From the NCBI RefSeq assembly GCF_034344865.1, contig NZ_CP133774.1, positions 6,138,001 through 6,202,000 on the forward strand: a stretch of 64,000 nucleotides of DNA. Direction: 5' to 3'. Below the pieces are notes generated by a model. It saw only the letters and a list, made by a program, of their open reading frames with translations, searched no databases and was not told the DNA's origin. Positions 52,146 to 60,805 of this stretch are shown here, piece after piece (position 1 is the stretch's first letter; each line of letters starts with the position of its first letter). The position numbers were made by a program, and so were the translations under genes. The DNA comes from Pseudomonas sp. 10S4 (GTDB lineage: Bacteria; Pseudomonadota; Gammaproteobacteria; Pseudomonadales; Pseudomonadaceae).

Positions 52146-52772
52146 ATGTCAACCACCGAAACAAACGAGCAGGATTCCACGCCTCAACCCCGTCGTCGCT
52201 TGTCACGAGAGGACCGCCAGCGCCAGTTGCTGGACGTCGCCTGGCAAATGGTTCGGGAGGAAGGGACGGATGCGTTGACCCTCGGCCGCCTCGCCGAATT
52301 GGCGGGCGTGACCAAACCGGTGGTCTACGATCACTTCACCACCCGCTCGGGTTTACTGGCGGCGCTGTATCAGGATTTCGACACCCGACAGACCGCGCTC
52401 ATGGACGCGGCGCTGCTGACGTGCGAGCCGACGCTGACCAGCACGGCCAACGTTATCGCTTCGTCGTATGTGGCGTGCGTGCTACTGCAGGGCAACGAAA
52501 TCCCCGGCGTGATTGCAGCGCTGGCCAGTACACCGGAACTGGAGAAGATCAAGCGTGAGTACGAAGCGATCTTCCTGAACAAGTGCCACAACGCCCTGCT
52601 CCCTTTCGCTGGAACGGGTGCTATCAAACCCGCGAGTTTGCGGGCGATGCTTGGTGCCGCCGAGGCTTTGTCGAATGCCGCTGCGAATGGAGAGCTCAGC
52701 GCAGAGCAGGCACAGGACGAACTGTTCGAAACGATAAAAGGGATGGTTGAAAGATCCTCCCGCAGTAGCTGA
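52146..52772 (+). CDS. TetR-family transcriptional repressor
   Basis: 208 residues. N-terminal HTH region: SREDRQRQLLDVAWQMVREE, then TLGRLAELAGVTKPVVYDHF with recognition-helix Y-D-H-F as common in TetR proteins. The C-terminal ligand domain is helical with cysteines at LTCEP, VACVL and NKCHN, which might sense thiol-reactive compounds (inference). Divergent from a quinone reductase, with a paired GTAAGTTAC operator between, so it very likely represses both genes. Confidence 0.93.
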   Translation: MSTTETNEQDSTPQPRRRLSREDRQRQLLDVAWQMVREEGTDALTLGRLAELAGVTKPVVYDHFTTRSGLLAALYQDFDTRQTALMDAALLTCEPTLTSTANVIASSYVACVLLQGNEIPGVIAALASTPELEKIKREYEAIFLNKCHNALLPFAGTGAIKPASLRAMLGAAEALSNAAANGELSAEQAQDELFETIKGMVERSSRSS

Positions 52773-52814
52773 GAGTTGATCTGCACACTATCTGAAAACC
52801 ACCATCAACCCCTT

Positions 52815-52904
52815 TTGGGAGCGAGCCTGCTCGCGAAAGCATCAGTTCAGTCGACAAAAGTGTTGCCTGACACGACGCCTTCGCGAGCAAGCCCGCTCCC
52901 ACAG
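52815..52904. repeat. REPIN (mixed arms)
   Basis: Left arm TTGGGAGCGAGCCTGCTCGC, right arm GCGAGCAAGCCCGCTCCCAC. The arms belong to slightly different variants, so pairing is imperfect. Confidence 0.85.
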
Positions 52905-52927
52905 GGAATGTGTGTTGGGTTGAAGGG

Positions 52928-53650
52928 TTAGACCAACCGCAATCTGGGCGCCATCGCCGGAACGGCATCATCACCCAACCGCCCCCGCACAAATTCATTG
53001 GCCTTGCGTGTCAGTTGATCCAGATGCCGATCCCGCTGTTTCTCGGCATCGGTCATCGGCCGCTTACCGTGCTTTTGCAGCAGGTACGTATGAATCTGCC
53101 GCACTTCCAGCGAGCTGTAGATCGGTGCCGTGTCCAGCACCGCCATCAAGCCGTCGGTGCCGTGATCACGGGTGTTCATCAGCACCTGAGTCGCGCGGAC
53201 ACCCACCACTTGAAAGCCCAGCGCTTCAAAGTACGGCACCTTGCCGACGCTGCAAGTCAGCTCGGCGTGAGGGTAGCGACCGACCATCTCGCGCAGCATC
53301 GCCCGGGCTACTCCCTGGCGCCGATGGCCGGAATCCACGGCCATATAAGCCACACCGCACGCCTCGGGATCGTCCTTGACCGGCAGGTACAGCGCAAAGC
53401 CGATGACCTTCTCGGGGTCGTCGACATCCGTGGCCACGATCAACTCAACCGCCATCCCCTTGAGCCCGTTCAACGCTTCCAGATAGAGGTGAACCTCATA
53501 GCCGATCGCATACTGGTACACGTTGTACAACAGGTTGCTCGGCGGCAAGGCCACCGCGCTGATCTCGGTCAGGTTGTCGACGACCAGTTGCAGGATCTGG
53601 CTGTTGATGTGCTCGGGGCATGGGGTTTTGAAATGGCTGATCTGGGGCAT
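52928..53650 (-). CDS. GNAT-family N-acetyltransferase
   Basis: 240 residues. The acetyl-CoA site is RRQGVARAMLREMVGRYPHA (Q/R-x-x-G-x-G/A, about residues 110-130) after the conserved strand GVAYMAVDSGHRRQG. The end of the domain is PYFEALGFQVVGVRATQVLM. An additional 65-residue C-terminal helical tail (KHGKRPMTDAEKQRDRHLDQ, ending VPAMAPRLRLV) is outside the GNAT core. The acceptor is unknown. Isolated between a REPIN and the divergent OYE gene. Confidence 0.87.
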   Translation of the reverse strand: MPQISHFKTPCPEHINSQILQLVVDNLTEISAVALPPSNLLYNVYQYAIGYEVHLYLEALNGLKGMAVELIVATDVDDPEKVIGFALYLPVKDDPEACGVAYMAVDSGHRRQGVARAMLREMVGRYPHAELTCSVGKVPYFEALGFQVVGVRATQVLMNTRDHGTDGLMAVLDTAPIYSSLEVRQIHTYLLQKHGKRPMTDAEKQRDRHLDQLTRKANEFVRGRLGDDAVPAMAPRLRLV

Positions 53651-53826
53651 CGAATATCTGACTCCGGGGATTCGTTCGCAGCGGGCCGGGGCATTGTAAC
53701 GTGCCGAGGCATTAACACCGCACGGTGATTACGGAGCAATCGGTCCAAAGAGAGCGGATCGCCAGCCCGTTTTTCCCGCACGGCGATCGGCCTAAGGTGG
53801 CCTCAAGTCACTTACTGGAGGTCACC

Positions 53827-54933
53827 ATGAATCACCCAGCCCTGCTTTCCACGATCAATATCGGCCCACACTCCCTGTCCCACCGCGTGGTCATGGCGCC
53901 GCTGACGCGCATGCGTTCCGAGCCCGGCGATGTGCCCGGTGCGTTGATGGCCGAGTACTACTCGCAGCGGGCCACCGACGGCGGCTTGATCATTTCCGAA
54001 GCCACCGTCGTGTCCACCACCGGCAACGGCTACCTCGGTTCGCCGGGCTTGTACAACGACGCGCAAATCCCTGGCTGGAAAGCCATCACCGAGGCAGTGC
54101 ACGCCAAGGGCGGACGGATCTTTTTGCAGCTGTTCCATGCCGGCCGACAGTCCCACAGCGACATGCAACCCAACGGTGCTCAGCCAGTCGGGCCCTCGGC
54201 GGTCGAGTACGACGGGGTCGCCTACACCGCCAATGGTTGGGTGCCGAGCACGCCGCACCGTACCCTCAGCGAAACGGAAGTCGAAGCACTGGTCGAAGAT
54301 TTTCGCAGCGCCGCGCAACGGGGCTTGGCCGCCGGGTTTGACGGTGTGGAAATCCATGGCGCCAACGGTTACCTGATCGACCAGTTCTTGCAGGACGGCA
54401 GCAACCGTCGCACCGACGCCTATGGCGGCAGCATCGCCAAGCGTTCGCGGTTTCTGCTGGACATCACCCGCGCCGTGATTTCGGTCTGGGGCAGTGAACG
54501 CGTAGCGGTGCGCCTGGGGCCGAGCGGTACATTCGGCGATATGAAGGACAGCGATCCTGAAGCGCTGTTCGTCTACGTCGCCGAGCAACTGGCGCCGTTG
54601 AAACTGGCCTATTTGCACTTGATCGAACCGCGTGTGCTGGGCAATTCGATTGATGAGAGCAAGGACCAGAACCCGGTGGCGGCGCAGTTGATTCGTCGTC
54701 ACTACGACGGTTTGATCATGGCTGCCGGGGGCTTTACGGCTGAGTCTGCCGAGAAGATTTTGCAGGCGGGTGATGCGGACTTGGTGGCATTTGGTCGCGA
54801 CTTTATTGCCAACCCGGATTTGCCGGAACGTATTCGGCATGATCGGCCGTTGAATGCTTATGACCGGGATACGTTTTATGGTGGTAGCGAGGTTGGGTTT
54901 ACGGATTATCCGTTTTATCAACAAAGTGCCTGA
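53827..54933 (+). CDS. Old yellow enzyme-family FMN-dependent alkene reductase (NemA/XenB-like)
   Basis: 368 residues. Begins LLSTINIGPHSLSHRVVMAP with the early T-R/M-x-P-L FMN contact VVMAPLTRMRS. The substrate His region is GVEIHGANGYLIDQFLQDGS, then NRRTDAYGGSIAKRSRFLLD, characteristic of OYE-type enzymes. C-terminal FMN phosphate loop AAGGFTAESAEKIL and VAFGRDFIANPDL. Members reduce activated double bonds and nitro compounds, e.g. xenobiotic reductase B in Pseudomonas and N-ethylmaleimide reductase. ATG at 53827 follows GGAGGT. A LysR gene follows at 55067 in the same direction. Confidence 0.93.
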   Translation: MNHPALLSTINIGPHSLSHRVVMAPLTRMRSEPGDVPGALMAEYYSQRATDGGLIISEATVVSTTGNGYLGSPGLYNDAQIPGWKAITEAVHAKGGRIFLQLFHAGRQSHSDMQPNGAQPVGPSAVEYDGVAYTANGWVPSTPHRTLSETEVEALVEDFRSAAQRGLAAGFDGVEIHGANGYLIDQFLQDGSNRRTDAYGGSIAKRSRFLLDITRAVISVWGSERVAVRLGPSGTFGDMKDSDPEALFVYVAEQLAPLKLAYLHLIEPRVLGNSIDESKDQNPVAAQLIRRHYDGLIMAAGGFTAESAEKILQAGDADLVAFGRDFIANPDLPERIRHDRPLNAYDRDTFYGGSEVGFTDYPFYQQSA

Positions 54934-54954
54934 GCTTTGCGTTGAATGTTAAGT

Positions 54955-54982
54955 CGCCATCGCGAGCTTGCTCGCGATGGCG
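54955..54982. terminator. Perfect palindrome after the OYE gene
   Basis: CGCCATCGCGAG-CTTG-CTCGCGATGGCG, a 12-bp perfect stem with a tetraloop; relative of the REP elements, reduced to a single stem. Probably ends transcription of the OYE gene. Confidence 0.6.
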
Positions 54983-55066
54983 GCCCCTGGCTTCCGATAC
55001 TCCCCTTTGCAAATCCCCCGCCCGCCTCTACTCTGCTTCAACCCTCCTGCATCGAGCACACCTCCC

Positions 55067-55957
55067 ATGATGGACAGCCTCAGCGGTATCACGGCCTTCA
55101 TTCAGGTGGCCGAAACCCGCAGCTTCACCGAAGCCGGGCGCTTGCTGGAAATCTCCTCCTCGGCGGTCGGCAAAAGTGTGGCGCGCATGGAAGAACGCCT
55201 GGGCGTCCGGCTGTTCCATCGCAGCACCCGCAGCGTCACGCTGACCACCGAAGGTGAGCTGTTCCTGGACCGTTGCAAGCGCATCCTCAGTGAAGTGGAA
55301 GCCGCGCAAATGGAGCTGCTGGAGTTGTCCGCCACGCCTCGGGGCAAAGTGCGCATCAGCGTGCCGTTGCAGAACGTGCTGATCATGCCGGTGCTGGCCG
55401 GGTTCATCCGCGCCTACCCGGACATCGAGCTGGACGTGGACATGTCCGACCGCATGGTCGATGTGATTGAGGAAGGTTTCGACGCGGTGATCCGCACTGG
55501 CGCGCCGCAAGACTCGCGGCTGATGGCGCGCAAACTCGGTGGTTATCAGCTGCAACTGGTGGCGTCGCCGGAGTACCTGGCGCGCCACGGTAACCCGACG
55601 CACCCGGACGAGCTGATCAACCACGTCTGTCTGCTGCACAAGTTTCCGGCGACGGGGATGATCGAACGCTGGCCGCTGAGGATTGGCGAGACGCACATCG
55701 AGCCGAATCTGGCGAAGTCCATGACCTGCACCACGATGGATCCGCTGACGTACCTGGCGATTGACGGGGTGGGGATTGCCTGCCTGCCGGATTTTTCAAT
55801 TCGCCAGCCATTGGCTGACGGCAGACTGAAGGTTGTGCTCGAGGATTACACCGACCACACCGGCAACCTGTGGATGCTCTGGCCCGCGTCAAAGCAGACT
55901 GCACCGAGGCTGCGGGTGTTGATCGATTTCTTCAAGGACAACATTCTCAAGGTCTGA
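55067..55957 (+). CDS. LysR-family transcriptional regulator, AaeR/CrgA-like
   Basis: 296 residues from ATG at 55067 (a second ATG at 55070). HTH TRSFTEAGRLLEISSSAVGK followed by RMEERLGVRLFHRSTRSVTL. The effector domain begins PRGKVRISVPLQNVLIMPVL, which with the HRSTR motif is characteristic of the CrgA/AaeR subgroup that often controls oxidoreductases and efflux linked to aromatic or reactive compounds. It follows the OYE gene and precedes the Gfo/Idh gene; either could be a target. Confidence 0.92.
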   Translation: MMDSLSGITAFIQVAETRSFTEAGRLLEISSSAVGKSVARMEERLGVRLFHRSTRSVTLTTEGELFLDRCKRILSEVEAAQMELLELSATPRGKVRISVPLQNVLIMPVLAGFIRAYPDIELDVDMSDRMVDVIEEGFDAVIRTGAPQDSRLMARKLGGYQLQLVASPEYLARHGNPTHPDELINHVCLLHKFPATGMIERWPLRIGETHIEPNLAKSMTCTTMDPLTYLAIDGVGIACLPDFSIRQPLADGRLKVVLEDYTDHTGNLWMLWPASKQTAPRLRVLIDFFKDNILKV

Positions 55958-56077
55958 AACCGGCGTCGGATTAACGCCGTTTCTGTCCAGAGTGTTCGGC
56001 CCTTTAGCCCGTTTTTCCTCAAGCCTGCGCTCCCTAGACTTTGCCTCGTCTGCCATCCACCTTACGAGGCTAAACCT

Positions 56078-57173
56078 ATGACCACTTCACATTCCCCCAT
56101 TCGCGGCCGGCATCGTCGGCGTTGGCACCTGGGCCCGCCACGGCCACTTGCGCGTGCTCGCTCTACTGCCGCAATACCACGTGCAAGCGATTTACAGCGA
56201 ACACCGTGAACGCGCCGAAGCGGCGGCCAGCGAGTACGGCATTCCTCAGGTCGCCGACTCGCTCGACACCTTGATCCATAACCCCGAGGTCGATCTGGTG
56301 GTGGTGCTCAACACCGCGCCGCAACACGAACACACCGTGCGTGCCGCCATCGCCGCCGGCAAAGACGTCTACTGCGAATGGCCACTGACCACCACGACCG
56401 CCGCCTCCGAACAATTGGTGCACCTGGCGAAGGATGCCGGCGTGCGCCACATCGTCGGCCTGCAACGCCGCCATGCGCCGCACAACCGCTACCTGCAAGA
56501 CCTGCTGCAGCAAGGTTATGTCGGCCAGTTGCGCTCGGTGCGCCTGCACGTCAGCACCCATTACTTACAGGCGCTGCGGTCCAACTCTCTGCGCTGGACC
56601 GCTCCCGAGGAAAACTTCTCCAGCGTCATCGCCATCTACGCCGGGCACTTCCTCGACATGCTGTTCACCGCCACCGGTTGGCCGTTGAGTGTGTCGGGGT
56701 TGATGGTCAGTCAGTTCCCGAAAGTCACCATCGTCGAAACCGGCGAAGTGCTGGACAGCACCGCACCGGATCAACTGGTGCTCAGTGGTTTGCTGGAAAA
56801 CGACGCGGTGGTTTCGATCCATATCGAGGGCGGCAAGCGCAATGGTTCGGGCGTGCAGATCGACATCACTGGCGATCAGGGCGACCTGAAAATCACCAAC
56901 CGCTCAGCCTTCGGCGACGTGGGTGATGACTATGTGATCGAAGGTGCGCACGGCGATGACCTGCCGCTGCAAATCCTGCCATTGCCGGACAGTTATCAGC
57001 GTTTGCCTGAATCTGGATTGCCGTCGGCGGTGCTGGAACTGGCGGAGCTGTATCACGTGTTTGCGCAGGATCTGGCGGACGGGACGCATGCGGCGGCGAC
57101 GTTTGAGGATGCGCTGCGGCTGCATCGGTTGTTGGAGGTGGCCAAGGCCGGCAATCAGTTGGCGCTTCTGTAG
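56078..57173 (+). CDS. Gfo/Idh/MocA-family NAD(P)-dependent oxidoreductase, frameshifted near the start
   Basis: About 365 residues after repair. ATG at 56078 with GAGGC upstream. The Rossmann motif FAAGIVGVGTWARHGHLRVL emerges only if one of the bases near 56098-56100 is removed; as read, the initial frame turns to IRGRHRRRW. The body has EHRERAEAAASEYGIPQVAD, the KDVYCEWPLTTTTAASEQLV signature (E-K-P-like) and the C-terminal sheet with SIHIEGGKRNGSGVQIDITG. Typical of sugar and inositol-type dehydrogenases. No pathway neighbours. The gene lies downstream of a LysR gene. Confidence 0.88.
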
Positions 57174-57226
57174 GAGCAAGGCTTGCCCGCGATGGTGTCC
57201 CTGAAATCGCCATCGCCGGCAAGCCT
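57167..57226. repeat. Short REP-like pair (TGTAGGAGCAAGGCTTGCC class)
   Basis: GCAAGGCTTGCCCGCGATGG is mirrored by CCATCGCCGGCAAGCC about 15 bases on. It overlaps the last bases of the oxidoreductase gene. Confidence 0.6.
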
Positions 57227-57253
57227 TAATGCCATCCAGTTAAGACGCAGAAC

Positions 57254-57345
57254 CTGTGGGAGCGTGGCTTGCCCGCGAAGAACGATGACGCGTAGTTCCT
57301 GAAAAACCGCGGCGTTTTCTTCGCGAGCAAGCCCGCTCCCACAGG
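57254..57345. repeat. REPIN (mixed arms)
   Basis: TGTGGGAGCGTGGCTTGCCC and CGAGCAAGCCCGCTCCCACA; the left arm has a one-base insertion relative to the right. Confidence 0.85.
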
Positions 57346-57366
57346 ATTTTCGTCGTTCCAACGCCT

Positions 57367-58638
57367 TCACTTCGCGACATTAAGACCCAAGCGCCCGATT
57401 TCGTTCAATTCATCGACGCTGAATCTGCCCTTCCAGTGTTTTTCATAATCCTCCCGCGGGAAGTCACTCGGGGAGGCTCCCGCGGCGAAGGCGTCAAAAA
57501 CATCTTTGGCATATCGCCGATTCTTGGGACACATCGGCGCCGCCGGCACGTACATCACGTTGCCCCAGCCCTGCTGGTTTAGCACTGGCGCGACGCTGTG
57601 AATCACGTCGCAATGCCACCAAACAGAATCGCCAGCCTCAACGTCAGGGATCGGGCTCAAGCCCTCGACCAGCAGCGGATGCCACTGCTTCGAAACCGGC
57701 AGCACTTTGCCCGGCATGACACCGCACAATTCATCCTCCGGGACATCGTTGAGCAGCGGTCGCAGCAGTAAATAAGCCATGGCTTTGGGAATCGGCAGCG
57801 TGTGCAGCACACCCTGATTGGCCTTCATATCGCACAGCGCGGTCCAGCCCTGGAAGGTCCGGAAGGCCGAACACTTCACCGTGTCCTGGTGGGCGTACTC
57901 GTCGACTTCAGTGCGATAAGCCGCGTCCCAAGGGTCATAGGCCTTGAAGTCATTGCGGTAAATGTTGTCGAAGACCTTCAAGTAAGCCGGATGCAACCAT
58001 CGCTCCAGCGCCCCGGAATCGGTATGCGGGCCAAGCCCTTTAGAGGTTGTGCCCGGCGGACGGCGGCGTACCCGGTCGGGGTACAGCGCATTCACATCGG
58101 GATCGAACCATTGCTGGCCCCGGGAATGAGTTTTCCAGAGTCGATTGAGGAACGATTGCGCTGTGGCCATGCGTTCGTGTTGGCGCACCTGCATTTGCGA
58201 GCGGGACCAATAGACTGGAAAGATCTCGGGGCGTGAGGCGTCAAGGTTGCCGAAGAACTGGTCCACCGGGCCGCGGTAGGTGGCATCGAAGGCATTGTCA
58301 TCGAGGTATTGGAGCAAGCCTTTGTCCCATTCGGCGACTTGTTCTGTGGGAAAGTGCCCTTTTATCACCAGGCAGCCACGGCGGCGAATCATCGCCAACT
58401 GCCCTTCTGTCACTTTGCCTGCGGCAATGGTCGAGTAGTCCAGTACCGGCCAGGCGCTGCCGGTCCGGGCTTGCTGTTCCTTGATCGAGATAATTTCTGC
58501 TTCGATGAACGCGCTCACTTCGGTAAACAGGGCATCCACATCGCCTATTTGCGCACGCAAGGCACGCTTCATGCGCACGATGTTGTCTTGGTAGTGTTCT
58601 GGAAGGACAGCGCTTTGGAAGGTGTGATAGTTGCTCAT
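57367..58638 (-). CDS. DUF1479 (YbiU-like) 2-oxoglutarate/Fe(II)-type oxygenase
   Basis: 423 residues from ATG at 58638. The sequence follows E. coli YbiU along its full length: VRMKRALRAQIGDVDALFTE, RRRGCLVIKGHFPTEQVAEW, RRRPPGTTSKGLGPHTDSGA, and EAGDSVWWHCDVIHSVAPVL. HTDSGALE supplies a His-x-Asp and HCDVIHSVAP the distal His of a non-haem iron site (inference from the cupin-like fold). Function of the family is not established. A possible GTG start at 58677 lacks a ribosome site. It is downstream of an AraC gene in the same direction, 154 bases apart, its likely regulator. Confidence 0.9.
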   Translation of the reverse strand: MSNYHTFQSAVLPEHYQDNIVRMKRALRAQIGDVDALFTEVSAFIEAEIISIKEQQARTGSAWPVLDYSTIAAGKVTEGQLAMIRRRGCLVIKGHFPTEQVAEWDKGLLQYLDDNAFDATYRGPVDQFFGNLDASRPEIFPVYWSRSQMQVRQHERMATAQSFLNRLWKTHSRGQQWFDPDVNALYPDRVRRRPPGTTSKGLGPHTDSGALERWLHPAYLKVFDNIYRNDFKAYDPWDAAYRTEVDEYAHQDTVKCSAFRTFQGWTALCDMKANQGVLHTLPIPKAMAYLLLRPLLNDVPEDELCGVMPGKVLPVSKQWHPLLVEGLSPIPDVEAGDSVWWHCDVIHSVAPVLNQQGWGNVMYVPAAPMCPKNRRYAKDVFDAFAAGASPSDFPREDYEKHWKGRFSVDELNEIGRLGLNVAK

Positions 58639-58792
58639 GGTGGCGGCCTGCTGAGGGTTGTTAAAAGCCACCTGCACTAAAACATTTGCGCCCTTTTCGG
58701 CTCAGTCGGATTTACCGCGTTGACCGATACGATTGTGGCGTACAGCCCACGATGGATCGGGTGTACGCAAACCCGTGTCTGCCGTAATCGCG

Positions 58793-59665
58793 TTACCGAA
58801 AATGATGCCCGTGGCGCTTTCGGAAATTGCTGGGGGCGATGCCCTTCTGTGCCTTGAATTGTCGGTTGAACAGCGCCAGCGACGAATAACCTACCGTTTC
58901 GGCAATCAGCGCAACGGGGTTATTGCCTTGCAGCAACAGCGCACACGCCCGGCCAATACGTAACCGGGCGATGTAGTCCAGCGCCGTGCAATGGGTATGA
59001 CGGCGGAACATGCGATGAAACGCCGAAACGCTGATGCAGGCGATGTCCGCCAATTCGGGGATGGCCAGGGGCTCGACGTAGTGAGCGTGGATATGCTCGA
59101 GCACCCGTTGCAGGCGCACGTCTTCGCCTGGCACGACGGCGGCGTCGGTCGGTTTATCGGGGAGAATTCTCTGGGCATCGGTGTCACGGGTCAGTCGGGT
59201 CAGCACTTGCAGCAGCGACACCAATCGCTCCGGCCCTTGCTGATCCACCATCGCCTCGATGATGGGGCGAAGTTCTTTTGAGGCCGGCTCACTGAAGTGC
59301 AACGCACACTGCGCGGCGGCCAGTAGCGCCTGCAATGAACCCAACTCCGGAAACAGCGCTACGAGTGATTGAGCCCAGGCTTGGGAAAACCAGATGACCA
59401 GCGCAACGTGGGGCTGCTCCGGGTCAATGAGTTCAGCGGAACACCAACTGTGCGGCACATTCGGCCCCAGCAGCACCAGGTCGCCGTCATCGTAAAGCCG
59501 CACGTCGCTGCTCACATAGCGATGGCCACGGCTGTTGAGGGTCAGGGTCAATTCATATTCAGGGTGGTGGTGCCATTCGAACGGAATGTCATCGGCCAGC
59601 CGACGGTTGAGCATCGACCACGAGGCATCGGTTGGCGTGGGGATTTTCTCGAAACTCGGCTTCAT
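58793..59665 (-). CDS. AraC-family transcriptional regulator with cupin N-terminus
   Basis: 290 residues from ATG at 59665, preceded by AGGAA; an upstream ATG at 59752 adds a non-conserved stretch. The N-terminal cupin-like domain is DDIPFEWHHHPEYELTLTLN with LYDDGDLVLLGPNVPHSWCS, a histidine-rich metal or sugar pocket. The C-terminal double HTH is AIPELADIACISVSAFHRMF and NPVALIAETVGYSSLALFNR. Similar to MelR/RhaS-type sugar regulators. It is upstream of the YbiU-like oxygenase gene in the same orientation and may activate it. Confidence 0.92.
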   Translation of the reverse strand: MKPSFEKIPTPTDASWSMLNRRLADDIPFEWHHHPEYELTLTLNSRGHRYVSSDVRLYDDGDLVLLGPNVPHSWCSAELIDPEQPHVALVIWFSQAWAQSLVALFPELGSLQALLAAAQCALHFSEPASKELRPIIEAMVDQQGPERLVSLLQVLTRLTRDTDAQRILPDKPTDAAVVPGEDVRLQRVLEHIHAHYVEPLAIPELADIACISVSAFHRMFRRHTHCTALDYIARLRIGRACALLLQGNNPVALIAETVGYSSLALFNRQFKAQKGIAPSNFRKRHGHHFR

Positions 59666-60022
59666 GACAATGCGTTCCTGCTCGACGGACAAACTCAAAC
59701 GCCAGAATCGTATCACCCGGTTTACAGCAAAACCCGCAGTGCTTTGATACAACCTCGTTACTCAGCCTGTTACTTGGCTGACCGTCAGCGCATCAACGCC
59801 CCTTGCGAATGTAACGCCAAGATACTTCGCCACTCTGCCCGTCGAGCCTAATGTGAAGCCGTCAATGTGCTTACAGGGTTGTGACACATCATCGGCAACG
59901 CCCGCCTCCGGCCAGCGGAGGCATGGAAGACCTGTCACGGGTGCTGCCTGATCGTTTGTCTGCTTCGACGCCCGCTGCCCATTGATTGCCTAAACACAAC
60001 CAAGACAGAACAGAGGGACACC
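59666..60022. other. Divergent intergenic region
   Basis: 357 bases between the AraC gene and the 245-residue protein. Contains GCCTCCG-GCCAG-CGGAGGC (59904-59922), a 7-bp perfect stem without a T run, about 100 bases ahead of the gene. Otherwise I see no feature. It must hold both promoters. Confidence 0.5.
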
Positions 60023-60760
60023 ATGAGTAAGTCAAGCGCAGCAAGCATCAAACAAGCACTGCACGACGACCTTCAAAAGGCTGTCAAGTCGCTCCTCGCC
60101 GCACCGACGGCCCTGAAAACGACCGACTACAGCAAGGTGCTGACGTCTTCCCTGGCGGCTACCCAAAAGTCGGTCAAGATCCAGATCGCCTCGGCGGACC
60201 TGACACAACTCAAGCAGTCCAACTATAAGCTGTGCTTCGCCAAGAAGGTGGGTAACGAAGACTACAATGTGGTCTGGCAGTCCTACTCCAACTACCTGAG
60301 CAACAACACGTTCAGCTGGACGCCTCAGTACCAGTTGTTCGGCTCCAATGTATTCCAGGCCAACGTGCAGGTTGATGTTTCGACCAATCTCGTCAACATC
60401 GGCCTGGGGCAACAGGCAACACTCGACACGTCTGGCTTGCTGGGCCCAGCGTCAAGCGGCGGCCCTGAGATCTCCATCACGCTGTTGAACAACTATGGTC
60501 CGATTCACCCAGGGGTCAGCCAACTGTCCACTGGCATTGATGGCAGACAGGTCTCCACGCCGATCTACGTAGCCTCGCAACAGGTGGTCACCGGCTCGAC
60601 TGTACTGACGCCCGTAGAGACGATCCTCGTGTGGTTCGAACAGAACGTGCAAACCAGCACGATGTTCAGTACCTCGCGCTCGCAATCAATCGAAATCAAC
60701 CTGACTGACAGTAACGATGCGGTCCGCCTCTACTCGGGTGGTAGCTGGACAACGCCTTAA
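60023..60760 (+). CDS. Unrecognised 245-residue protein
   Basis: ATG at 60023 with GAGGGA upstream, a clear start. I do not recognise a family. No signal peptide or membrane span. N-terminal 55 residues are helical and Ala/Lys-rich (MSKSSAASIKQALHDDLQKA). The remainder is rich in Ser, Thr, Asn, Gln and Tyr with beta-like alternation (FAKKVGNEDYNVVWQSYSNY; NTFSWTPQYQLFGSNVFQAN), resembling a jelly-roll or lectin/aegerolysin-like fold, ending NDAVRLYSGGSWTTP. Asn/Tyr richness differs from its Ala/Leu/Arg-rich neighbours, suggestive of a secreted or surface-binding protein or toxin-like protein. Followed by a terminator shared with the CadC-like regulator on the other strand. Confidence 0.75.
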   Translation: MSKSSAASIKQALHDDLQKAVKSLLAAPTALKTTDYSKVLTSSLAATQKSVKIQIASADLTQLKQSNYKLCFAKKVGNEDYNVVWQSYSNYLSNNTFSWTPQYQLFGSNVFQANVQVDVSTNLVNIGLGQQATLDTSGLLGPASSGGPEISITLLNNYGPIHPGVSQLSTGIDGRQVSTPIYVASQQVVTGSTVLTPVETILVWFEQNVQTSTMFSTSRSQSIEINLTDSNDAVRLYSGGSWTTP

Positions 60761-60770
60761 CTGCCACACA

Positions 60771-60800
60771 AAGAGGGACAGCTTTGCGGTTGTCCCTCTT
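60771..60800. terminator. Bidirectional hairpin between convergent genes
   Basis: AAGAGGGACA pairs perfectly with TGTCCCTCTT over a 10-base loop. It lies 11 bases after the stop at 60760 and 6 bases before the stop of the gene on the minus strand. Confidence 0.75.
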
Positions 60801-60805
60801 GCTCA

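Noticed and set aside
3621..52904. Dispersed palindromes considered as CRISPR repeats or insertion-sequence ends
   Set aside because: They are scattered singly in intergenic gaps and paired head-to-head; no transposase or array.
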